DNA of 31,286 nucleotides, from the NCBI GenBank assembly GCA_002323895.1, contig DCQM01000055.1:1-31286 (forward strand). Direction: 5' to 3'. The notes under the pieces are model-generated. The model saw only the letters and a program-made list of their open reading frames with translations. It was not told where the DNA came from and did not search any database. This DNA comes from Akkermansiaceae bacterium UBA1518 (lineage in GTDB: Bacteria; Verrucomicrobiota; Verrucomicrobiia; Verrucomicrobiales; Akkermansiaceae). This document shows, piece by piece, positions 25,136 through 31,286 of the stretch. Every line of letters starts with the position of its first letter. Positions within the stretch are counted from its first letter, which is position 1. A program made the position numbers and the translations under genes.

Positions 25136-25153
25136 TTACTAAGTTGTTAGTAA
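25136..25153. promoter_or_regulatory. Inverted repeat in the leader of the helical-repeat gene
   Basis: TTACTAA-GTTG-TTAGTAA is a perfect 7-bp dyad ending 10 bases before the ATG at 25164. It could be an operator or an mRNA hairpin over the initiation region. A second dyad, ATTCTT-A-AAGAAT, lies at 25076-25088 in the same 232-base divergent intergenic stretch, which otherwise shows nothing I can assign. Confidence 0.4.
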
Positions 25154-25163
25154 ATTCTCATCC

Positions 25164-26531
25164 ATGAAGAACCCGACACTTATTCCTCTATTTTCTCTGA
25201 CGGCGGCGGCAGCTTTTGGCTTGGGTTGGTTTGTCCGCCCAGATGCGGGGAATGATCAGAAAAATCCAAACGATTCAGAGTCTGCAGATCGCAAAAGTCG
25301 TGTCATGACAGGATCGAGACCGTCTGGAGGTGGAGTCCGCTCTGCGGGCCCGGAATCAGAATTCATTTCTAAATATCTCATCAACGGTTCCATTTCTGGT
25401 GAAGACATGACCAGCGCCATAAAAGAGATTTCGGACACCAATGATCCTCTTTTACGCCAGAAAATGTTCGCAGCTTTACTTGAAAATCTTACGTCTGAGA
25501 ATGCAAGAAGCGCTTTTTTAGCTCTCCGCGAGGGGCGCCGAGGAGGTCCATTTGGTCGTGGTGGTGAAGACCAAATTCGACTTTTGGCAAATGCTTGGGG
25601 GCGAATTGATGGAGCTGGGGCGGTTGCGGCTTTGAAAGAAATAGCGTCTGAGGAAGGTGAAAATAATCGGGACGATCGGCGTGGCCGTGGAGACCGGGGT
25701 TCTGGCGCGCTTTCTGGTGTGCTGGCCGGCTGGGCAACTATGGATGGCGCGGCAGCTTCGGCTTACGTGGGTGGCATCGAGGACGAGCGTGAGCAGCGTG
25801 GAGCAGCATTCGGAGTGCTCCAAGGAATGTTGGTGAACGGGGTAGATGAAGCCATGGGATTTGTTCGCAACCTTCCTGACAGTGAAGATAGCGCTCGGAC
25901 AAAAGGATTTTATATGGCGATGGTGACCGCTGAGATGCTCGAGCAAGGCCTAGATCAGGCAAAGACTTGGGTTGATACCGTGAAAGAGCCAGAATTAAGA
26001 ACTGGTGCTCTTGCCCGAGTGACGATGGAAATCATGAATGAAGACCGCGCGGAAGCTGCGGAGTGGATTGCACAATTTGGTGATGAGGACGCGGCTGCTC
26101 CGGCCGTGAATCGCCTAGCTGATGATTGGGCTAATGAAGATCCGAAGGCTGTCATGGATTGGGCCGAGAATCTTTCAGGCAAGTCAAAAGCGGAGGCTTA
26201 TGAGGAGGCGATGCAGAGTTGGGCGCGTCAGGATCCGGCAGCAGCAGGAGAGTATCTATCAAGTTTGAAGGAGTCACCTGAACGTGATGCTGCGGTGGGA
26301 GGATATGCCACTCGTGTTTCCCGAGAGGATCCAGGGAGTGCGATGGAATGGGCCAAAACGATTAACGACGAAGGAATCCGGGAGGATACAATGGTCGATG
26401 TAGCTCGTGATTGGTATCGCAATGATAAGACAGCTGCCGAAGAGTGGATTGCATCTAGCGGTCTTTCCGAGGAAGCGGTGGAATCCATTACGACTCGCCG
26501 TGATTATGGTCGTGGCGGTCGCGGAAGATAG
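25164..26531 (+). CDS. Exported alpha-helical repeat protein with W-x(3)-DP-type repeats
   Basis: 455 residues. The N-terminus (LIPLFSLTAAAAFGLGWFVRP) is a signal peptide or membrane anchor, followed by a low-complexity linker to about residue 70. The rest is built of repeats of about 30-36 residues around a 'W...D...A..W' core: 'AGWATMDGAAASAYV', 'ADDWANEDPKAVMDWAENL', 'MQSWARQDPAAAGEYLSSL', 'SREDPGSAMEWAKTI', 'ARDWYRNDKTAAEEWIASS'. These predict stacked helical hairpins of the TPR/HEAT sort. RG-rich patches interrupt it ('GRRGGPFGRGG', 'DDRRGRGDRGSG') and the protein ends in 'YGRGGRGR'. Proteins of this look are frequent in Akkermansiaceae-like genomes; function is unknown, and protein binding at the envelope is a guess. 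Confidence 0.82.
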   Translation: MKNPTLIPLFSLTAAAAFGLGWFVRPDAGNDQKNPNDSESADRKSRVMTGSRPSGGGVRSAGPESEFISKYLINGSISGEDMTSAIKEISDTNDPLLRQKMFAALLENLTSENARSAFLALREGRRGGPFGRGGEDQIRLLANAWGRIDGAGAVAALKEIASEEGENNRDDRRGRGDRGSGALSGVLAGWATMDGAAASAYVGGIEDEREQRGAAFGVLQGMLVNGVDEAMGFVRNLPDSEDSARTKGFYMAMVTAEMLEQGLDQAKTWVDTVKEPELRTGALARVTMEIMNEDRAEAAEWIAQFGDEDAAAPAVNRLADDWANEDPKAVMDWAENLSGKSKAEAYEEAMQSWARQDPAAAGEYLSSLKESPERDAAVGGYATRVSREDPGSAMEWAKTINDEGIREDTMVDVARDWYRNDKTAAEEWIASSGLSEEAVESITTRRDYGRGGRGR

Positions 26532-26578
26532 CATCTGAGCTAAATTCCAGATTAGAAAACTCCAGTGATAGGAAGATC

Positions 26579-26594
26579 CCCAGACTTCTCTGGG
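26579..26594 (+). terminator. Short GC-rich hairpin, possible terminator
   Basis: CCCAGA-CTTC-TCTGGG, a perfect 6-bp stem with a stable tetraloop-like turn, followed by TTT. It lies about 48 bases past the stop of the helical-repeat gene in a 121-base gap between convergent genes. Confidence 0.4.
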
Positions 26595-26652
26595 TTTGAG
26601 GTTCCTTAAGATTCTCTCGCTTACTGATTTCTCAGGGCAATATGGAACAGGT

Positions 26653-27807
26653 TTAAAGTTCCACTCTCTTGCCGGTATCAAGGCTTTTGCGGCCACTTTC
26701 AAGGATGGCAGTGGTATGCCGCGTCGTTTCTATGGTGGCGAGGGTTTCTCGCTTACCTAGAATGAAGTCCGCGATGCTTTGATAGCCGTAACTGGATTGT
26801 CCTGCAAAGCGACCGTTGGCATCGGGAGTGTATCGGAAAAAGAGAGGGTTGGGCGATTGATGTCCACCGGCATCCGAAGCAAAATCATACCCGCGATGGG
26901 CCTGGTCGATCCGAACCTCGCCTTTGTGATGGAGGGCGAAGAATCGTTGCTGTGAATGGACCTCAGCTTTCGCCGCAATCCAAGAGGAGGTATAAACCGC
27001 AGTGGCTTTGCTTCCAGAATTATTCAACCAATCGACCATCAGGGTGATAGAATCCTCGGTGGGTAGACCCTGACTTGTAGCGACGCCGGTTGAGGCGGAG
27101 GCAATAACGGAAATAGGACGAGCAAGGCCATCGAGAGCCCAGCAATGAAAGTCAATGTGGTGTGTGTTGAGATAGTAGGAAATATCAGACGATTTCCCAG
27201 CCCAATCGCGGAAAGAATCGAGCTGGGATTTGGGCTGTGACATGTAACTAGAAAAGTACGAAAATTCTCCGAGATCCCGCATTTTTTCACGAGCATCCGA
27301 GTAAATAGGATCCCATCGCTTATGAACTTCCATGGCAATAATGCTCTTCTTTTCACGAGAGATTTCGATCAGGGAGTCATGCTCCTCGACAGTTTTGACG
27401 ATTGGTTTTGCAACCAGAACATTGAGCCCCTTATTGGCTGCAGTATAGGCCATTTCGTAATGAAGGTCGTCTGGTGTAAAGATGATGACGGCATCGCCTG
27501 GGTTGAGCTCTTGTAGGGCGGTTTTCCAGGCGTTGGAGTCTCTTTGATCGTCATCTGGAAAGCTCTGGAAAGAAGTATCCATCGCGTATCGTTCTGCGAT
27601 AAGTTGCTTGAAATGTGAACGAACGAGGGGGAACTTGGAACCATTGGTCCCGGCTAGGATAATGGTCGACACTAGGCCTCGTTCACGGAGATCAAAGAGA
27701 GTGAGCGCGATAATTCCTGCGCCTTTATCTGATGTAGATTTGGATCCGTGCACAAGCCCGGTGACATATTCTCCGGTGCCAATGATGAGAACTTTTGGGG
27801 CGGTCAT
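26653..27807 (-). CDS. Gfo/Idh/MocA family NAD(P)-dependent oxidoreductase
   Basis: 384 residues. The N-terminal Rossmann fold is marked by 'VLIIGTGEYVTG' (6-17), an unusual version with GEY in the glycine loop, and an insertion 'SDKGAGIIALTLFDLRERG' before the second strand 'STIILAGTNGSKFP'. The normal EKP motif appears as A133-K-P135 ('LVAKPIVKT'), keeping the catalytic-type Lys. 'EVHKRWDP' (161-168) and 'NTHHIDFHCW' (214-223) supply the usual substrate-domain Lys and His. These enzymes oxidise or reduce sugars, inositols or their derivatives; the substrate is not readable here. No signal peptide is seen, so it is probably cytosolic. It lies 98 bases after the kinase-like gene on the same strand. 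Confidence 0.88.
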   Translation of the reverse strand: MTAPKVLIIGTGEYVTGLVHGSKSTSDKGAGIIALTLFDLRERGLVSTIILAGTNGSKFPLVRSHFKQLIAERYAMDTSFQSFPDDDQRDSNAWKTALQELNPGDAVIIFTPDDLHYEMAYTAANKGLNVLVAKPIVKTVEEHDSLIEISREKKSIIAMEVHKRWDPIYSDAREKMRDLGEFSYFSSYMSQPKSQLDSFRDWAGKSSDISYYLNTHHIDFHCWALDGLARPISVIASASTGVATSQGLPTEDSITLMVDWLNNSGSKATAVYTSSWIAAKAEVHSQQRFFALHHKGEVRIDQAHRGYDFASDAGGHQSPNPLFFRYTPDANGRFAGQSSYGYQSIADFILGKRETLATIETTRHTTAILESGRKSLDTGKRVEL

Positions 27808-27905
27808 GGTAATTTACTCGATGAGTCTGATTTGTGATTGGTTCGTCAAGACGATAGACAAACGGCTGCTGTTAGCACTCTTCCGCGCCTGCCCTTTGAC
27901 CTCGA

Positions 27906-29054
27906 TCATTTTTCCAATAAGCGACCTGAGATAAGTTTCGTTGAGGCCAGCCTTTGCCTTACTTTTTTCGATTCTTCCAGTGAATTCAGGAGAGCTGATT
28001 TGACCAATTTATCTGACGCTGACGCTGACGGTGCCACGGCGCGAATTGCAGAATCGGGAATGATTAGACGCCCTTTCTCATCGGTCTTTTTGGGAGTCGC
28101 TTTAAAAGTGACCCATTGGCCAATTTTGTTATCGAGCGAATAGGGGCTTGTTGGATCGATACGGGCAAATCCCGCAGAGTTCTTCGGTCGAGCAGTTATC
28201 TTAAGTTGTGGGACTTCTTTTTTAGCAGGTTTGATTGAAGCAATGGAATGAGTAAGAGGGTTCCGAATACTTGTCGTATTTATTTTTGGAGCGCTTTCGA
28301 GGGTGTTTGGGCTTTCCTCGGTAGGGGGTTCGCGATCACCAAGTTTCCAGCCAAAGTAGCCAACCGCGCTGAGAATGAGAATGACAAGGAGAAGGATTTT
28401 GAGTGGAGAAGGCTTGGACGCCGAAGGAAGAGCAATCGATTGTTCAAGTTGTGATGGAAGCGCTTCGAGCGAAGTGAGTGAAGACGTGGAGGCAAGTCCG
28501 GCCTGACGTGTGAGGTAAGTGGTAAGCGCTTTGTATTTCGCGTGAATATCGACAAGATCAGCTGGATGAACTCCGTGCGCAAAGGCGGAAAACCAAGAAT
28601 GGTAGTCGATAGAAAAGGTGTCTATAGTTTGTTCTCCCTCGCCGCAGGTCACAATTGATGCCGGGGTGAAGGCGACGGTCCCTGCTATTGGGCCAAGGGA
28701 ATTGATAAGCGATTTGGAATAGGCTTGAATCCGAAGAAGCTCCTCTTCGGTCAGGTCGTGGTTGCGCACCCGGTCCGTAAGGACAACTCCATCCCACCAT
28801 CGGGCGGCGACCCATGGGTAGCCGTCAACAGGATCGAGCCCCCCATTCACGACGGATCGGAGGCAGTCATGGTTGAGCTGCATGAGCTGTGCAAGTGCAC
28901 TCTCGAACACTCCGTCTTTTAGCTTCGTTAGGGTTTCGTCATCGTATCTGAGACGCACGAGTGCAAGGGGAATCTGATCACGTGTGGTCACGCGGTAAAC
29001 TACGAGGTTCCCGGTTTGGTAAACGAGATCCTCGATGTGGTAGTCAGGCTGCAT
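27906..29054 (-). CDS. Membrane-anchored protein with a degenerate protein-kinase-like domain
   Basis: 382 residues from the ATG at 29054; an in-frame TTG at 29096 would add 14. Residues 4-180 resemble a Ser/Thr kinase without catalytic residues: 'YHIEDLVYQTGNLVVYRV' fits the first strands, 'IPLALVRLRYDD' fits the VAxK strand with Arg in place of Lys, and 'LMQLNHDCLRSVVNGGLDPVDGYPWVAARWWDGVVLTDRV' fits helix C to the hinge (compare lxxLxHpnIvxxxdxgxxxgxpyivmeyvxGxxLxxxl). The catalytic loop position reads 'VAFTPASIVTC' without the HRD Asp, and no DFG is seen. One transmembrane helix follows ('ILLLVILILSAVGYFGW', about 220-236), then a charged 145-residue periplasmic part of unknown fold. The gene starts 110 bases after the sulfatase at 29165. 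Confidence 0.72.
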   Translation of the reverse strand: MQPDYHIEDLVYQTGNLVVYRVTTRDQIPLALVRLRYDDETLTKLKDGVFESALAQLMQLNHDCLRSVVNGGLDPVDGYPWVAARWWDGVVLTDRVRNHDLTEEELLRIQAYSKSLINSLGPIAGTVAFTPASIVTCGEGEQTIDTFSIDYHSWFSAFAHGVHPADLVDIHAKYKALTTYLTRQAGLASTSSLTSLEALPSQLEQSIALPSASKPSPLKILLLVILILSAVGYFGWKLGDREPPTEESPNTLESAPKINTTSIRNPLTHSIASIKPAKKEVPQLKITARPKNSAGFARIDPTSPYSLDNKIGQWVTFKATPKKTDEKGRLIIPDSAIRAVAPSASASDKLVKSALLNSLEESKKVRQRLASTKLISGRLLEK

Positions 29055-29164
29055 CAGAGTGGGCAAAAGGCTGACCGACTCTGTCGTTGAAGCCAATCGA
29101 AAAGGGTAGTGACTTTTAAGCTAATTTTCAATGATGGCTCCCGTCTCAATCAATTCTCTCAGGG

Positions 29165-30520
29165 TTACATGCCGCTTTCTTTTCGTTTGCGCTTTCGAGC
29201 CTTCTTTGTGAAGTGATTAGGTGCGGTGAAGTGAGGACTTGGCTCGTGTTGTTGGACGAGAATTCCCGCAAGATTTCGAGCAACATCCGGATGTTCATTA
29301 GCGATATTGTTTTTTTCTGATGGATCTTTGGAGAGATCGTAGAGTTCGACTGGGTCTTTCAGGCCTCGGCGATAACCTTTCCAATCGCCTACGCGAACGG
29401 ATTGCTGAAAGGGGCCTTCGTAGATTTCAAAGTAAATAAAATCATGTTTTACCTTTTGTGTTTTGCCCAGAAGGGTGGGGAGGATAGAGATTCCATCAGA
29501 CTTGATCGGGATTTCGGTTTCGGCAATCTCGGCGGCGGTTGCCATCAGGTCGACGTGTGTAGTGAGAAGATCCGATTGAGTTCCAGGAGAGATTTTTTCT
29601 GGCCAGTGGGCGATAAAAGGAGCTCGAATCCCGCCTTCGTAAAGCGATCGTTTAACCCCGCGTAAGATACCGTTGCTCCGTAGGGTTTTGGCAAAAGACG
29701 CATTTGCTCCGTTGTCGGAGGTGTAAATAAGTAGAGTATTTTCTGCGATGTCGAGTTTCTTGAGCTTATCTACGATGCGCCCGACTCCATGGTCGAGGAG
29801 GCTCACCATTCCGGCGTAATTTTTATCTTTTTGGCTCCATGGCTCTTTTTCGTAGTGGAGGTAGTTGGGATCGTCATGTGGAATGACGTAGTCGCCGTGA
29901 GGCGGTGTCCAAGCGGCGTAGCAGAAAAAAGGTTCGTCTTTATGGTCTTCGATAAACTTGAGTGTCTCATTTTCGATGAGGTAGTGGGTGTAACTTCCTT
30001 TCTTGCCATTCTTGTTTGCGGGCAACTCTTCACGTTTGCTGTTTCGGACCAAGTATTCTGGATAGTAATCGTGCGCGTGGACTTGATCGTAGTATCCATA
30101 CCAAAGGTCGAACCCGAGCTTTTCAGGGACGCCTGTGGTTCCGGGATTTCCAAGGCCCCATTTTCCGAAGCCTCCGGTGGCATAGCCTGCCTTTTTAAGC
30201 ATTGAGGCGACTGTTTGAGTTTTTTCAGGAAGGGGAATGAGCCCATTGCGGGACCGGTTGGCTCGACGGTGGCAGTGTCCGGGATGAAGGCCGGTCATGA
30301 GAACACAGCGGGTCGGTCCACAGACAGCCGAGCCAGAATACGCACGCGTGAATTGCATTCCCTCTTTAGCCAATTTGGCCATCACTGGAGTTCTGATGAA
30401 ATTACCACCGTATGGTGAAAAATCACCAGTGCCGGCGTCGTCGACCATTACGAAGATGATATTAGGCCGTCTGGCGAAAGTGGCCAGAGGCAGTAAGAGA
30501 ACTATCAGGAGGAAGCGCAC
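29165..30520 (-). CDS. Secreted type I sulfatase (arylsulfatase A-like), CxPTR variant
   Basis: 451 residues from a GTG at 30520; an in-frame stop lies 8 codons upstream, so no longer start exists. The signal peptide is MRFLLIVLLLPLATFA. The formylglycine motif is C67-G-P-T-R71, followed by 'CVLMTGLHPGHCHRR'; Thr replaces the usual Ser but keeps the C-x-P-x-R core. Metal ligands D27-D28 ('MVDDAGTGD') and D269-N270 ('YTSDNGAN') are present, as is K120-W-G ('GFGKWGLG') and K290 in 'RGVKRSLYEGGIR'. The 'ILRGVKRSLYEGGIRAPFIAHWP' block is typical of arylsulfatase A-like enzymes. The C-terminus is strongly basic (KKARKRKRKESGM). It should act outside the cytoplasm on sulfated polymers; the substrate is unknown. 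It heads a co-directional run with the kinase-like and oxidoreductase genes. Confidence 0.92.
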   Translation of the reverse strand: MRFLLIVLLLPLATFARRPNIIFVMVDDAGTGDFSPYGGNFIRTPVMAKLAKEGMQFTRAYSGSAVCGPTRCVLMTGLHPGHCHRRANRSRNGLIPLPEKTQTVASMLKKAGYATGGFGKWGLGNPGTTGVPEKLGFDLWYGYYDQVHAHDYYPEYLVRNSKREELPANKNGKKGSYTHYLIENETLKFIEDHKDEPFFCYAAWTPPHGDYVIPHDDPNYLHYEKEPWSQKDKNYAGMVSLLDHGVGRIVDKLKKLDIAENTLLIYTSDNGANASFAKTLRSNGILRGVKRSLYEGGIRAPFIAHWPEKISPGTQSDLLTTHVDLMATAAEIAETEIPIKSDGISILPTLLGKTQKVKHDFIYFEIYEGPFQQSVRVGDWKGYRRGLKDPVELYDLSKDPSEKNNIANEHPDVARNLAGILVQQHEPSPHFTAPNHFTKKARKRKRKESGM

Positions 30521-30695
30521 GGTGGCTTTTATGAATAGGGCCTAATGAAGACAAGCCCTCCGTTCTAGCCTTGTCAGGAATTTTATTTTGAGTGGTGGCT
30601 TTCAGAATGCTTGTTACGCCAAGCTCTCTAGTTAGAACATTAGAGGTTTATCTGGCCTCTTCTGCAGTGGTCTCAGCACTACGGCAACTAGAGTA

Positions 30696-31286
30696 TTACC
30701 AAGCGAAAATGATAGGTGCGCCTACCGTGGTTGGATTTCCGGGGCCATTGTTTTTGCTGATTTCAATGGATGACGCAAAGCCATTTTCAAATTCTACGAC
30801 GATCTTGGATTTTTCCTCGTTCGTGGTGTGAGTCAACTGGCGGAAAATTTGGCCGGTTGAGGGATCACGAACCGTATTAAAATGGCTGACGGTTTCATAC
30901 TTGATGAACTCCCAAATGGTAGTCTGTCCCTTTGCAGTACGCTTTACTTTAGTTTTGGTCGGGCGGGTGTGGATTTTGCTGACTTCTTCGGGTGTCATTC
31001 CGATCGCGACTTCTTTTTTTTCAATGAGTTCCCGAACAAGAAGTTGTCGGGCATGAACTTGCTTGAGTTTTTCCACAAATTTTGGGTCTTTGGAAGAAAA
31101 GGAAGTTGGGGCGACCCATCCGGAAACTCCGATACCATTATCACGTTTCCCCCTCACAAAATAGGCTTTCTCGGTAAATGAAACGAGCTCAACATTGATG
31201 CCAATTTTCAATGAGCCTCGTTTGCGGCCACCCTGTTTTGTCGAGTAAACCCAACCTGGTTTTTCGACTTTGAGCTTGATTCCTTT
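30696..31286 (-). CDS. SH3-like domain protein, 3' part (5' truncated by window)
   Basis: The frame stays open to the last base of the window (196 codons visible), so the start lies beyond it. The visible N-terminal part is a bacterial SH3-like barrel: 'VEKPGWVYSTKQGGRKRG', 'LKIGINVELVSFTEKAYFVRG' and 'GIGVSGWVAP'. A helical linker follows, then a segment starting 'AIGMTPEEVSKIHTRPTKTK' that resembles the SmpA/OmlA (BamE) fold entry 'GMTxeeVxxxxGxP', with later strands 'IFRQLTHTT' and 'KIVVEFENGFASSIEI'. Both modules usually occur in envelope proteins. Any signal peptide would be outside the window. The 175 bases between its stop and the sulfatase start show no clear terminator or promoter. 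Confidence 0.75.
   Translation of the reverse strand, partial: KGIKLKVEKPGWVYSTKQGGRKRGSLKIGINVELVSFTEKAYFVRGKRDNGIGVSGWVAPTSFSSKDPKFVEKLKQVHARQLLVRELIEKKEVAIGMTPEEVSKIHTRPTKTKVKRTAKGQTTIWEFIKYETVSHFNTVRDPSTGQIFRQLTHTTNEEKSKIVVEFENGFASSIEISKNNGPGNPTTVGAPIIFAW

Noticed and set aside
30549..30575. GACAAG/CTTGTC hairpin upstream of the second sulfatase
   Set aside because: Short stem with a 14-base loop; no gene upstream on the + strand needs it and on the - strand it is not followed by a T-run at the right place.
30626..30693. CTCTAGTT and AACTAGAG arms between the SH3-like gene and the sulfatase
   Set aside because: The arms are perfect but 52 bases apart, too far for a terminator, and no second copy or flanking duplication supports a mobile element end.

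Overview
The window looks like a chromosomal piece of a marine-type Verrucomicrobiota (Verrucomicrobiales/Akkermansiaceae-like). The basis is indirect: a PEP-CTERM sorting tail, sulfatases with signal peptides, a giant CotH/lamin-tail/LamG surface protein, FG-GAP/ASPIC-UnbV propellers, secreted proteins ending in a 'DPDxDGxxNxxEF' linker plus a short C-terminal domain finishing in FYRLK/FFRV, and a weak or absent Shine-Dalgarno before most genes. No rRNA, tRNA, CRISPR, insertion sequence or phage gene was seen. Coding density is high: no gap exceeds about 235 bases, so there is no long unexplained non-coding stretch.

Region 1 (1-3725, + strand) is a tightly packed run of five genes: the end of a parvulin-type prolyl isomerase, a DUF3570 outer-membrane barrel, an ApbE-like FMN transferase, a tiny DUF4266 lipoprotein ending in GGGGCGCN, and a secreted Ig-like protein. 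DUF3570, ApbE and DUF4266 recur together in other bacteria (my recall) and have no settled function; this is the strongest candidate for an undescribed envelope redox system. Region 2 (3729-5298, - strand) holds a secreted 171-residue protein and a class-C-like serine hydrolase.

Region 3 (5325-9252, + strand) is a Fur-family regulator followed by sufC-sufB-sufD, the scaffold of the SUF Fe-S assembly system. A perfect 8-bp inverted repeat lies in the divergent promoter region. SufS, SufE/SufU and SufA are not in the window.

Region 4 (9265-22838) is a surface/export block: a secreted sulfatase (-), a PEP-CTERM LamG protein (-), a 1245-residue double FG-GAP/ASPIC protein (+), a protein with two LamG and two choice-of-anchor-D-like domains (+), and a 1641-residue CotH-kinase multidomain protein (-). 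Three LamG copies are nearly identical in DNA, arranged as inverted repeats and mosaic in their identity, which points to recent duplication and gene conversion.

Region 5 (23042-31286) holds a small two-helix membrane protein, a four-carbon acid sugar kinase-like protein, a secreted helical-repeat protein, and a - strand run of a second sulfatase, a membrane-anchored protein with a degenerate protein-kinase-like domain, and a Gfo/Idh/MocA oxidoreductase. A partial SH3-like protein runs off the right edge. Sulfatases, a sugar-acid kinase and an oxidoreductase fit a lifestyle of degrading sulfated polysaccharides, but no glycoside hydrolase is present to name the substrate.
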